The notes under the pieces are model-generated. The model had not been told where the DNA came from and ran no database searches. It saw only the letters and a program-made list of their open reading frames with translations. Shown here in pieces: positions 46,221 to 54,554 of a stretch of 57,612 nucleotides of DNA. Positions within the stretch are counted from its first letter, which is position 1; every line of letters starts with the position of its first letter. The position numbers and the translations under genes are program-made. Source of the DNA: Betaproteobacteria bacterium (GTDB taxonomy: Bacteria > Pseudomonadota > Gammaproteobacteria > Burkholderiales > Rhodocyclaceae); contig JACQAO010000072.1 in assembly GCA_016194935.1 (NCBI GenBank), forward strand, positions 1-57,612, given 5' to 3'.

Positions 46221-46246
46221 CAGGGGGAGAGTGAATTCTCCCCCTG
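46221..46246 (+). terminator. Strong hairpin between the two tube genes (possible attenuator)
   Basis: CAGGGGGAGA at 46221-46230 pairs perfectly with TCTCCCCCTG at 46237-46246 around GTGAAT, followed by TCTTTGTC. It lies in the 64-base gap after the first tube gene. A partial terminator here would make sheath and main tube far more abundant than the downstream baseplate parts, matching particle stoichiometry; this role is inferred. Confidence 0.7.
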
Positions 46247-46267
46247 TCTTTGTCACGGATATATGGC

Positions 46268-46759
46268 ATGGAATACTACACCTCCGACAATCCACGCAAT
46301 CTGAAAGCGGGCGAGTACCCGCCGCCGGCTTTTTATTTCAAGGTGACTTTTTCCGGATTCGGGGATTATTCCGACACTTCCTTTCAGGAGGTATCCGGCA
46401 TCAGCCGCAAAATGGAAACGGAAGAGTATTCCGAAGGCGGCGAGAACAGATTCGTCCATCATTTGCCGAAACCGGTGAAATATGAAAATCTGGTTTTGAA
46501 GAGAGGGATCGCCACCAAAAAATCGGAACTGATTAAATGGTGTCGTGCAGTCCTGGAAGGCGGGCTTACTCAACCGATCCAGACCCGAAGAATTCTGGTG
46601 CTGCTGATGAATGCCACGCAAGTGCCGATCAGGGCGTGGCAATTTACCAATGCCTACCCGGTTAAATGGGCGGTGGACGGTTTTAACTCCACCAAGAACG
46701 AAGTTTCCATCGAGACGATCGAGCTGAGTTACAACGAATTCAGCAGAGTGGAGCCCTGA
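46268..46759 (+). CDS. eCIS tube protein 2 (gp19-like; Pvc5/Afp5-like tube initiator)
   Basis: 163 residues from the ATG at 46268; the frame opens earlier at TTG 46250 inside the hairpin tail. It shares the gp19 fold: PPPAFYFKVTFSGFGDYSDTSFQEVSGI and WQFTNAYPVKWAVDGFNSTKNEVSIETIELSYNEF. A second, divergent tube protein usually makes the first ring joining the spike to the tube. Its stop overlaps the start of the small DUF5908-like gene. Confidence 0.9.
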   Translation: MEYYTSDNPRNLKAGEYPPPAFYFKVTFSGFGDYSDTSFQEVSGISRKMETEEYSEGGENRFVHHLPKPVKYENLVLKRGIATKKSELIKWCRAVLEGGLTQPIQTRRILVLLMNATQVPIRAWQFTNAYPVKWAVDGFNSTKNEVSIETIELSYNEFSRVEP

Positions 46760-46923
46760 TGAGCGTGGAAGTCAGGCAGATGATCGTCAAGTCCAATGTA
46801 CTGCAACGCGCTGAGCAGGCAGAGGAGGAGCATGAGCTGGATCCTGAAGAAGCCAGAAAAGCCCTGCTGGAAGAATGCAAAAGGCTGATCCTGGAAACCC
46901 TGCAGGAAATGAAGGAGAGATAA
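46759..46923 (+). CDS. Small DUF5908-like eCIS protein (Pvc6/Afp6-like)
   Basis: 54 residues. It starts VEVRQMIVKSNVLQRAEQ, then an acidic helical region (EEARKALLEECKRLILETLQEMKER) that matches the DUF5908 proteins encoded between tube and LysM genes in eCIS loci. Its ATG shares a base with the preceding TGA, and its TAA is followed directly by the next ATG. It is too short for many gene callers. The role is probably structural but is not known. Confidence 0.8.
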   Translation: MSVEVRQMIVKSNVLQRAEQAEEEHELDPEEARKALLEECKRLILETLQEMKER

Positions 46924-47595
46924 ATGGTTACGAAATTGACGATAACCCCATGCGATGTTGACGCTACAGGCACGGTAACCGGCCCGCGTAGCGGTGAGAA
47001 ATTCGAAGTCATGCTGAATCCATCGGGATACACCTATGACCAGGAGATTAAATACAGCACTGAAACAGCGCTTGGGGATCCAGCCAAGGCGCCGAAATTC
47101 AAGTGCGCAGGAAAAGAGAAAGTCAATTTCAGCATTGTGCTGGACGGCACAGGAGTAGTGCCGGTCAGCGGCGCCGCAGTGGACGTCAAGACCCAAATTC
47201 AAAAACTCAACAAGGTCTGCTACGACTATAACGGCTCAAATCACGAACCAAACATCGTGCAACTGGTGTGGGGCAGCCTGAGCTTTAACGGTCGCCTGAC
47301 CTCCATGTCAACCGAATACACCCTGTTCAAACCGACCGGGGAGCCGCTGCGGGCAAAAATCAAGCTGACCTTTACCGACTATGTCAGCGTAAAGGAAGAG
47401 GCGCTTAAAGCCAACAAGACTTCTCCGGATCTGACCCACCTGATCGAGGTAAAAGCCGGGGACTCATTGCCCCTGCTGTGTTTCCGCATCTATAAAAACA
47501 GCGCCTACTATCTGGAAGTAGCAAAATCCAATGGCATAACCAACTTCCGGGATATCAAGCCCGGCACCAGGCTTAATTTTCCGCCTTTAAGGTAG
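46924..47595 (+). CDS. eCIS LysM-containing baseplate protein (Pvc7/Afp7-like)
   Basis: 223 residues. The N-terminal part (FEVMLNPSGYTYDQEIKYSTET, later VQLVWGSLSFNGRLTSMSTEYTLF) is the CIS spike/tube-collar family, and a C-terminal LysM domain (residues about 170-223, VKAGDSLPLLCFRIYKNSAYY, ending NFRDIKPGTRLNFPPL) follows. It resembles gp53/Pvc7, which locks the spike to the tube. The N- and C-terminal motifs are directly visible. Confidence 0.9.
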   Translation: MVTKLTITPCDVDATGTVTGPRSGEKFEVMLNPSGYTYDQEIKYSTETALGDPAKAPKFKCAGKEKVNFSIVLDGTGVVPVSGAAVDVKTQIQKLNKVCYDYNGSNHEPNIVQLVWGSLSFNGRLTSMSTEYTLFKPTGEPLRAKIKLTFTDYVSVKEEALKANKTSPDLTHLIEVKAGDSLPLLCFRIYKNSAYYLEVAKSNGITNFRDIKPGTRLNFPPLR

Positions 47596-47604
47596 GTAAA
47601 TGCT

Positions 47605-49395
47605 ATGGCGAATTCGCCGGCAATCGACGGGGGGGGCGTTGTCCGGCTGACTTTGCTCAGCAACGGCTCTGCGCTTCCCGAAACCACCCAGATTGTGTCG
47701 GTCTCGGTGAGGAAGTCGATTAACAAAATTCCTGTCGCCGAGATTGTCGTGCTTGATGGCGATATGCCGGGAAAGGACTTCCCGCTCAGCAATGCCGACT
47801 ACTTCAAACCCGGCGCGACTATAAAAATCAATGCCGGCTACGGGTCTCAGGAAGATACTATTTTCGACGGCATTATCGTCAAGCACGCCATCAAGATCAC
47901 CGGCAACAATTTTGCGCGCCTGGTGATCGAATGCCGGGACAAGGCAGTGGCGATGACCATAGGCCGCAAGAATGCGAATTTTGTGGATTCCAAGGACAGT
48001 GACATTATCACCAAGCTCATTGGAACCTATAGCGGCCTGTCCTCCGATGTAGCCGCCACTACCACACAGTACAAGGAGCTGGTTCAGTACTATTGCACCG
48101 ACTGGGACTTCTTGCTTTCCCGTGCCGAAGTGAATGGACTCCTGACCATCGTTGACCAAGCCAAGGTGAGCGTAAAACCTCCGGCAACTGATGGCGCCCC
48201 TGCGTTGAAAGTCACTTATGGCGATGATCTGATCGAGTTTCACGCCGGAATTGACGCCAGGACTCAGTTCGCAAAAGTTCAGGGGGTTTCCTGGGACATG
48301 AAAACCCAGGCGGTTGTGGAGCAGCAGGCCGCTCCCCAGACGCTGAACGCGCAAGGCAATCTGGACTCAGCGGTGTTGGCGCAGGTGATTGGTCTGGATT
48401 CATTCCGGCTCCAGACGCCGGCCGCATTGGAAAGCGCGGCGCTCAAGTCCTGGGTCGACGGTCAGCAGCTTAAAACCGGCCTGGCGAGAATCCAGGGACG
48501 AATGAAATTCCAGGGCAGCGCCAAGGCGAAAGTGGGCGAATTGATAGAACTGGATGGGGTGGGAAACCGCTTCAACGGCAAAGTCTTCGTCAGTACGATC
48601 CATCATGTCGTGGTCGACGGGAACTGGATCACCGAGGCCGAGTTCGGCATGCCGCATGACTGGTTCGCCGAAAACCGTAACCTGGTCGCGCCGCCTGCAT
48701 CCGGGCTGTTGCCGGGGATCGAAGGTTTGCATATCGGGGTGGTTAAAAAGCTTGATGCCGATCCGGATGGACAATACAAAGTCCAGGTTTCGATTCCCGT
48801 ATTGCAGGCTGAAACGGATGGAGTATGGGCCCGGCTGACGAAGTTTTACGCCTCCGATGGAATCGGGGCGTTTTTCATACCCGAAATCGGGGACGAGGTG
48901 GTGCTCGGCTACTTCAATAATGACCCTTCCAATCCGGTAATCCTGGGCAGCCTGTACAGCAGCAAGAGAAAACCGCCCTACGAATTGACTGCGGATAATT
49001 TCAAAAAGGCGATCATCACCAGGAGCAAGCTCAAGCTGGAATTTGACGACGACAAAAAAATCATCACCATCATCACCCCCGGCAACAACAAGATCGTGAT
49101 CAGCGACGAGGACAAATCCATCCTGTTGATGGATCAAAACAACAACCAGGCCAAGTTGAGCCCTGACGGCATCCTGCTGGATAGCCCTAAAGACATCACC
49201 ATCACCGCCAAAGGGAAAATCAGCATTTCTGCGGTAGGGAATGTCGCGGTTGATTCCAAGGCGGATATTACCGCCGGGGGCATGAACATCACCCACACCG
49301 CTAAAGTCGGGTTTACCGCCAAGGGTAACGCCAGCGCGGAAATTTCCGCATCGGGCCAGACGACCGTAAAAGGTTCGATGGTAATGATCAATTAA
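47605..49395 (+). CDS. eCIS central spike protein, VgrG/gp27-gp5-like (Pvc8/Afp8-like)
   Basis: 596 residues. The N-terminal two-thirds carry a gp27-like module (DKAVAMTIGRKNANF) and a gp5-like OB fold (VVKKLDADPDGQYKVQV, then IGDEVVLGYFNNDPSNPVILGSLY) near residue 380-460. The C-terminus is a repetitive beta-helix (ITITAKGKISISAVGN) ending in a hydroxyl- and glycine-rich needle (GSMVMIN). No lysozyme or added effector domain is present. The trimer forms the spike beneath the tube. Confidence 0.93.
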   Translation: MANSPAIDGGGVVRLTLLSNGSALPETTQIVSVSVRKSINKIPVAEIVVLDGDMPGKDFPLSNADYFKPGATIKINAGYGSQEDTIFDGIIVKHAIKITGNNFARLVIECRDKAVAMTIGRKNANFVDSKDSDIITKLIGTYSGLSSDVAATTTQYKELVQYYCTDWDFLLSRAEVNGLLTIVDQAKVSVKPPATDGAPALKVTYGDDLIEFHAGIDARTQFAKVQGVSWDMKTQAVVEQQAAPQTLNAQGNLDSAVLAQVIGLDSFRLQTPAALESAALKSWVDGQQLKTGLARIQGRMKFQGSAKAKVGELIELDGVGNRFNGKVFVSTIHHVVVDGNWITEAEFGMPHDWFAENRNLVAPPASGLLPGIEGLHIGVVKKLDADPDGQYKVQVSIPVLQAETDGVWARLTKFYASDGIGAFFIPEIGDEVVLGYFNNDPSNPVILGSLYSSKRKPPYELTADNFKKAIITRSKLKLEFDDDKKIITIITPGNNKIVISDEDKSILLMDQNNNQAKLSPDGILLDSPKDITITAKGKISISAVGNVAVDSKADITAGGMNITHTAKVGFTAKGNASAEISASGQTTVKGSMVMIN

Positions 49396-49408
49396 CGGAC
49401 CAGTGCAT

Positions 49409-49825
49409 ATGGACATGGACAGGTCATTTCTCGGTTCCGGATGGGGTTTCCCGCCGGAGTTCGATAAAAACACAAAATCGGTCAGGATGGTTTCTGGTGA
49501 GGAAGATATTGTCGAGAGCCTGTTGATACTCATGGCGACCGCCCCCGGAGAGCGGGTTATGCAGCCCGCCTACGGCTGCGGGCTGAAACTGCTGGTGTTT
49601 GAAAATATCACCGAAAGCATTTTGACTGCGATCAAGGATACGATTCAACGCGCCGTGCTTTTTTTTGAGCCAAGAATCAATCTCGAAAATATCGAAATCA
49701 ATGAGGAGCGCGCATATGAAGGCGTCCTGCTCATCAAACTCGTATATACAGTCAGGACGACGAACAGCAGGAGCAACCTGGTGTACCCCTTCTATTTTCA
49801 GGAAGGTACAAATATTCCGACATGA
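49409..49825 (+). CDS. eCIS baseplate wedge protein, GPW/gp25-like (Pvc9/Afp9-like)
   Basis: 138 residues from ATG 49409; GTG 49403 and ATG 49415 are alternatives. The gp25 motif is clear: FLGSGWGFPPEFD, then SGEEDIVESLLILMATAPGERVMQPAYG containing the conserved EPR-like core. gp25 proteins link sheath and baseplate and trigger assembly of the sheath. The next gene starts 38 bases on with no PAAR gene between. Confidence 0.92.
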   Translation: MDMDRSFLGSGWGFPPEFDKNTKSVRMVSGEEDIVESLLILMATAPGERVMQPAYGCGLKLLVFENITESILTAIKDTIQRAVLFFEPRINLENIEINEERAYEGVLLIKLVYTVRTTNSRSNLVYPFYFQEGTNIPT

Positions 49826-49863
49826 AACATTGCGACCATACACAGGCGGATCGATAAACTCCG

Positions 49864-52800
49864 ATGGCCAAGTTAATCATCAGGGACGGCGCCAGCCAGG
49901 AAGATCGCTTATTGCCCGCAATGACGGAGGGATACGTCAATGTGGACGAAATGCGTTTTGAGGACTTGTTGTCCATGGCCTCCGCATATGCCGGCCTGCT
50001 GAAATATCCCGACTCGGCCAATCAGCCCGCAGGTGATTGGAAGGCGTTTTTTCAGGCTGACGAAGCCAGTATTCTTGCTTCACTGCTGGCCGCCAATCTT
50101 GCCTTGATTGAGGCGGATTTTTCCAGATTCATCAGGGAACCGGAAAATCGGCTCGCCAGTTTGCCGGAGGGCGATGCCGGCCTGGATGCTCTGCCGGCCT
50201 TCAAGCTGGCCAGGAAGATCGATTCATGGTTCGTGCAGTTTGGCGGATTGTCCAGCGTGGCTGCCTTTCGCGCGCACGAGAAAATCGCCGACGTCATCGC
50301 AAACACTTTACGAGGCGAATTAAACCGCTTGCGCATATTCCTGCGGCAATACCATGCGGAAAAATTTGAGCCGGATTTTCTCCAGCTCAGTAACATCTGG
50401 CACAGCGATACAGACCCGGTGGTGGAGCAAAACAACGCCAGGCAATTTCTGAAATCCAACTTCTATTCGTTTTTTAATGCTGTGGTTTTTTTGCAAGGTT
50501 GCGCTGTTGATATTCTGGTCATGTCGCTGAGTCGCCGCAACCATGACCCGGCAATGAGCCTGTATATCGCTTTTTTGAAACTGTTCAAGAAGGTGCAGGG
50601 CAAGATCAATGATTTTTCGCAAAGACATCTGAAACTTTACTATGAAGACATACTGAAGACGCAGCGCCGGGAATTCGTTCCGGATAGCGCCAACCTGGTT
50701 TTTTATCCGGATACCGATGGCAGGGAGGTGCTGATAAAAAAGGGAACCGAATTCAAGGCGGGGCTGGATGAAAATAAAATCGAGTTATTTTATGTGGCCG
50801 ACAATGAATTGCTGGTCAACGACGCAAAGGTGCGTTCTTTGCACACCCTCTATTTCGGGCGGAATAAACTGAGTTCCCCGGAAAATGCGCTCGATGCAGC
50901 ATCAGAAGCCGGCGTTCCGCCAAGGAAATTCGCCACTTCCGCAAAACTGACTCGCGTCACCGGCATCGACGGTAACAAAGCGCCGGCCAACGACGGATTG
51001 AAAGCTTATCCCCTGTTCGGCGCTCCACAACGCTCCAAGGCAAAACACCTGTTTGAGGAAGCGAGGCTCGGGTTTGCCGTGGCGAGCAAGGCGCTGCTGA
51101 TGAAGCAGGGGCGGCGCGATATCACCCTGACCTTCAAGTTTGAATCCAGGGAACAGGAAAATAATCTTGATTTTTTCATCGATAAGCTGAGCAAAGTTCT
51201 GTTGACGACTGAACCAGACGCCTTCTTCAAGGCATTCCGGCACATGTTCAATATTTCCCTCACAGGTGAAACCGGCTGGCTGGCAGTTGATGAATATCTC
51301 CCGCTCAGTCATATCGTTGATGATGGCTGTGAGAAAAATTGCTTAAAAATCCAGATACGCCTTCCGGATAGCGCTGAGGCGGTGGTGCCATGCTCGGCGG
51401 GGCTGCATGGCGAGCTTTTTGATACCGACCTGCCTATCGTCAGGCTTATTGTCAATCCTGATGCCTATCTGTATCCCTATAGCTTCCTGAGTGAGTTGGT
51501 GATCAGTGAAATTCTGATCGAAGTCGAGGTAAGGGGTTGTACGGATATCCTGATATATAACCAGTTGGGACAGTTGAGCGCCAATGCGCAATTCAATCCT
51601 TTCGGACCGCTTCCCACCCTGGGCGATTATTTTATTGTCGGCAATTACGAGGCGGCCAGAAAGAGGCTGGTGGCTTTTGAAGTGGATATTGAGTGGAGCG
51701 GCTTGCCCCAGGAAATGAGCGGTTTCGAAGAATACTATCGCGCTTACCCGATGTCTTTCAGCAACTCCGGGTTTAAGGTCAGCCTGGCCGCGTTGAAGGA
51801 TCGCAAGTGGATTCCCTCCCGCGAGAGCGAGCAACCAAAAACCGATTTGTTTGAATCCGGTGACGATCAGGATAACAACGAAACCAATAAAGTTGGGAAA
51901 AAGCGCAGGTTGTCATTTCAGGGTCTGTGCAAATTTACCAGGCCGCTTGAGAACATTTCCGAAGATCAATTCGGTTACGACTCCATCACCAAGGACGGTT
52001 TTTTCAAACTCACCCTGGCCAATCCGCCCTATGCTTTCGGCCACAAGGACTACCCGCTGGTTTTGTCGAAAATCATGACCAGCAACGCCACGCTCAAGAG
52101 ATTCGGTGTTTTGAAGTGGTTCATGAAGGCGTTGCCGCCCAAGCCCTTACCCAATCTTCCGTATACGCCCCTGATCAATTCCATTTCGATCAACTACAAG
52201 GCGGTTTCAAATATCAGCCTGGAGAGTATTGCTTCTGCGGAAGAGGATCTGCGCCGGGAAAAAATATTTCATTTGCATCCACTGGGACTGGAGAGCCTGT
52301 CGCCAAAGTCCTACGGAAAGATACATCTGGCGCCGCGCTGCGAGGCAGACGGGAATTTGTATATTGGCCTGTCCGCCACCACCCTGGCGGGACAGCTCAC
52401 CCTGTTTTTCCATTTACGCGAGGATTCCCTGCCCGAGGCCGGCGCCAGGGAATTCGAGTTCACCTGGCATTACCTGGCGGCCAATCAATGGAAAATGCTG
52501 AATAAGTCGCAGGTGATTTCCGACACTACCAACGGGTTTTTGTCCTCCGGCATCGTGACGCTGGATATCCCGCCGGACATCGACAAGGGGAATACCATAT
52601 TGCCCGGTGACCTGTTCTGGATCCGGGTATCCGTGAATGACAGCCTGATGCACACCTTGTGCAGTCTGTACGGGGTGCACGCCCAGGCGCTCAAGGTTAG
52701 CTGGAAGCGACAGGAGGGTAACAGCCTTTCCCATCTCGCCGAGAAATTGCCTGCCGGCAGCATACGCGAAGCCAGGTTTTCACTTACCGGGATCAGCGAA

Positions 52801-53619
52801 ATACGCCAGATCATGAGTTCCTTTGGCGGCTTGCCGCCCGAGAGCGACAGACAGCGCACCATCAGGATCAGTGAACGCCTGAAACATAAAAACCGGGCAA
52901 TCACACCTTGGGATTATGAAAGACTGATACTCCAGCGATTCCCCGAAATATACAAGGCCAAGTGTTTTCCCTGCATGACCGGCGATGCCGGGGATGAGGG
53001 GCGGGTCAGGCCGGGACACCTGTTGATTGTGCTGATTCCCTATTTGAAAGAGCCGGCTTCGGTGAATTTGCAGCCTATGGTCAATGCGCTGGTATTGCGG
53101 GAGGTCAGTGAGTTTGTCAAGAGCCTGTCATCCCCATTCGTGAAAATCAGTATCCGCAATCCTGCTTACGAGCAGATACAAGTGCGCTGCAAGGTCAAGC
53201 TCAGGCGGGGAATGGAGCGGGGGTTTTACCTCAAGGAACTGAATCAGGAAATCATTGAATATCTTTCCCCCTGGAGCCTTCACGGGCTGGTGGCAAGATT
53301 CGGATGGCATATCCGCTGCAAGGATATGCAGTCGCATATCCAGGAGCTCGACTACGTTGAATCCGTGTCGGGACTTTCCATGTTGCAAATCAGGGTGAGC
53401 GATGATCGCCAATATCATTTGTCCGATACCGCCAGGGAGCATCCGGAGGAAGAAGAAGTCAGCGAAGTTAATCCGGCCCATCCCTGGAGCATCGCCATAC
53501 CGGCCCGGCGCCACCTGCTTGAGATTGTGGACGAGAGAGGCGCCTGGCAGCCCGTTGAAACCGGGATTGCCAAGCTGGCCATTGGAAGCACATTTATTTT
53601 GTCCCGGGAAAATCTATGA
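49864..53619 (+). CDS. eCIS large baseplate protein, baseplate-J-like (Pvc11/Afp11-like)
   Basis: 1251 residues. The C-terminal region (from about residue 970) is baseplate-J-like: ERLKHKNRAITPWDYERLIL, then QRFPEIYKAKCFPC, then RRGMERGFYLKELNQEI. The N-terminal region has the segment MRFEDLLSMASAYAGLLKY and long mixed helices. It is a wedge component in the gp6 position. It is long for this family, and much of its middle has no motif I recognise. The next gene overlaps it by four bases. Confidence 0.87.
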   Translation: MAKLIIRDGASQEDRLLPAMTEGYVNVDEMRFEDLLSMASAYAGLLKYPDSANQPAGDWKAFFQADEASILASLLAANLALIEADFSRFIREPENRLASLPEGDAGLDALPAFKLARKIDSWFVQFGGLSSVAAFRAHEKIADVIANTLRGELNRLRIFLRQYHAEKFEPDFLQLSNIWHSDTDPVVEQNNARQFLKSNFYSFFNAVVFLQGCAVDILVMSLSRRNHDPAMSLYIAFLKLFKKVQGKINDFSQRHLKLYYEDILKTQRREFVPDSANLVFYPDTDGREVLIKKGTEFKAGLDENKIELFYVADNELLVNDAKVRSLHTLYFGRNKLSSPENALDAASEAGVPPRKFATSAKLTRVTGIDGNKAPANDGLKAYPLFGAPQRSKAKHLFEEARLGFAVASKALLMKQGRRDITLTFKFESREQENNLDFFIDKLSKVLLTTEPDAFFKAFRHMFNISLTGETGWLAVDEYLPLSHIVDDGCEKNCLKIQIRLPDSAEAVVPCSAGLHGELFDTDLPIVRLIVNPDAYLYPYSFLSELVISEILIEVEVRGCTDILIYNQLGQLSANAQFNPFGPLPTLGDYFIVGNYEAARKRLVAFEVDIEWSGLPQEMSGFEEYYRAYPMSFSNSGFKVSLAALKDRKWIPSRESEQPKTDLFESGDDQDNNETNKVGKKRRLSFQGLCKFTRPLENISEDQFGYDSITKDGFFKLTLANPPYAFGHKDYPLVLSKIMTSNATLKRFGVLKWFMKALPPKPLPNLPYTPLINSISINYKAVSNISLESIASAEEDLRREKIFHLHPLGLESLSPKSYGKIHLAPRCEADGNLYIGLSATTLAGQLTLFFHLREDSLPEAGAREFEFTWHYLAANQWKMLNKSQVISDTTNGFLSSGIVTLDIPPDIDKGNTILPGDLFWIRVSVNDSLMHTLCSLYGVHAQALKVSWKRQEGNSLSHLAEKLPAGSIREARFSLTGISEIRQIMSSFGGLPPESDRQRTIRISERLKHKNRAITPWDYERLILQRFPEIYKAKCFPCMTGDAGDEGRVRPGHLLIVLIPYLKEPASVNLQPMVNALVLREVSEFVKSLSSPFVKISIRNPAYEQIQVRCKVKLRRGMERGFYLKELNQEIIEYLSPWSLHGLVARFGWHIRCKDMQSHIQELDYVESVSGLSMLQIRVSDDRQYHLSDTAREHPEEEEVSEVNPAHPWSIAIPARRHLLEIVDERGAWQPVETGIAKLAIGSTFILSRENL

Positions 53620-54464
53620 CAAAACGCAATCGAAAAACCTTAACCGATAATTTTGCGGATGGGAAACTCCCCACCCAGGAGGCGTTCGGCGACCTTATCG
53701 ACTCAATGGTGAATATCGTTGATGATGGTTTCGACAAGAGCGCCCAGGACGGGATGAAAGTCGCTCAACTCGGCAATAGCAGCAAGCTGATCAGCTTCTA
53801 TGACGAAATCACCGTCAAGACTCCGCTTTGGTCGATTGCTTTCTCCATGTCGGGGTATGGCGGCGGCGTGGGAAGCTATAAAAACCTGAATTTCTTTTAC
53901 GGCAATAACAACACCACCGGCCTGACCCTGGCCAGCGCAGCGGGGAGCGAAGCCGGAGAAGAAACCGTTCAGCATGAAAAAATCCGGATGGGCATCAACA
54001 AAAACAACCCGGAATACGAGGTGGATGTAAACGGCGTTGTAGCCTCGGATGGCAGAATCGGCAGGGAAGGCGGGGCCGAAAAAGCAGTTCGGGCCGATGG
54101 AAAATGGCACCCGGTCATCACCGGACTCGACGGCTGCCAGGCGTTCGAGATCATGGCCGGAGTCGGCAAGAAAAATAACGGAAGGTACGCGCTGCTGCAT
54201 GCGTTTGCGCTGAATACCTTCAACTCGAAAAAAGGCAACATCACCTACCACCAGGCGCATTTTTCATCGAGATGCGATCAAATCGACTTGCGCTGGGTTG
54301 GGGAGACGCACAACTACTCTCTTGAAATGAGGACACGTTGCAGTTTCGAGCAGAATGCCGATGAGGAGGTATGCATCCGGTATTTCGTGACCCAGTTATG
54401 GTTCGATCCTTTTATGGAGAGCTGTCTCAGCGGGCCAAATTCCAAGTCAGGCGCCGAGCGATGA
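53616..54464 (+). CDS. eCIS-cluster fibre-like protein of unknown function
   Basis: 282 residues starting MTKRNRKTLTDNFADGKLPT; the segment QEAFGDLIDSMVNIVDDGFDKS resembles the baseplate-attachment start of some tail fibres. A glycine- and asparagine-rich region (SAAGSEAGEETVQHEKIRMG, NNPEYEVDVNGVVASDGRIG) and a compact C-terminal part (KWHPVITGLDGCQAFEIMAG and beyond) follow. It lies between the two large baseplate genes. It may be a receptor-binding fibre or a baseplate lid; the role is inferred from position and layout only. Confidence 0.55.
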   Translation: MTKRNRKTLTDNFADGKLPTQEAFGDLIDSMVNIVDDGFDKSAQDGMKVAQLGNSSKLISFYDEITVKTPLWSIAFSMSGYGGGVGSYKNLNFFYGNNNTTGLTLASAAGSEAGEETVQHEKIRMGINKNNPEYEVDVNGVVASDGRIGREGGAEKAVRADGKWHPVITGLDGCQAFEIMAGVGKKNNGRYALLHAFALNTFNSKKGNITYHQAHFSSRCDQIDLRWVGETHNYSLEMRTRCSFEQNADEEVCIRYFVTQLWFDPFMESCLSGPNSKSGAER

Positions 54465-54467
54465 GTA

Positions 54468-54554
54468 ATGAATGATGAGTTACAGCCGAAGATTTTCCCG
54501 CCTGGAGAGAACGAAGATGTTGAAATCAGCCTGCCGGTATTGCACCGACCATGA
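54468..54554 (+). CDS. Possible 28-residue peptide between baseplate genes
   Basis: A 28-codon frame starts at ATG 54468 and ends in a TGA sharing bases with the double ATG of the next gene. It reads MNDELQPKIFPPGENEDVEI followed by eight more residues. The tight coupling, the acidic composition and the lack of another gene in this gap make it worth noting. Nothing else supports expression. Confidence 0.25.
   Translation: MNDELQPKIFPPGENEDVEISLPVLHRP

Noticed and set aside
48400..49533. 377-residue minus-strand frame
   Set aside because: Antisense to the spike gene, which has unambiguous VgrG motifs.
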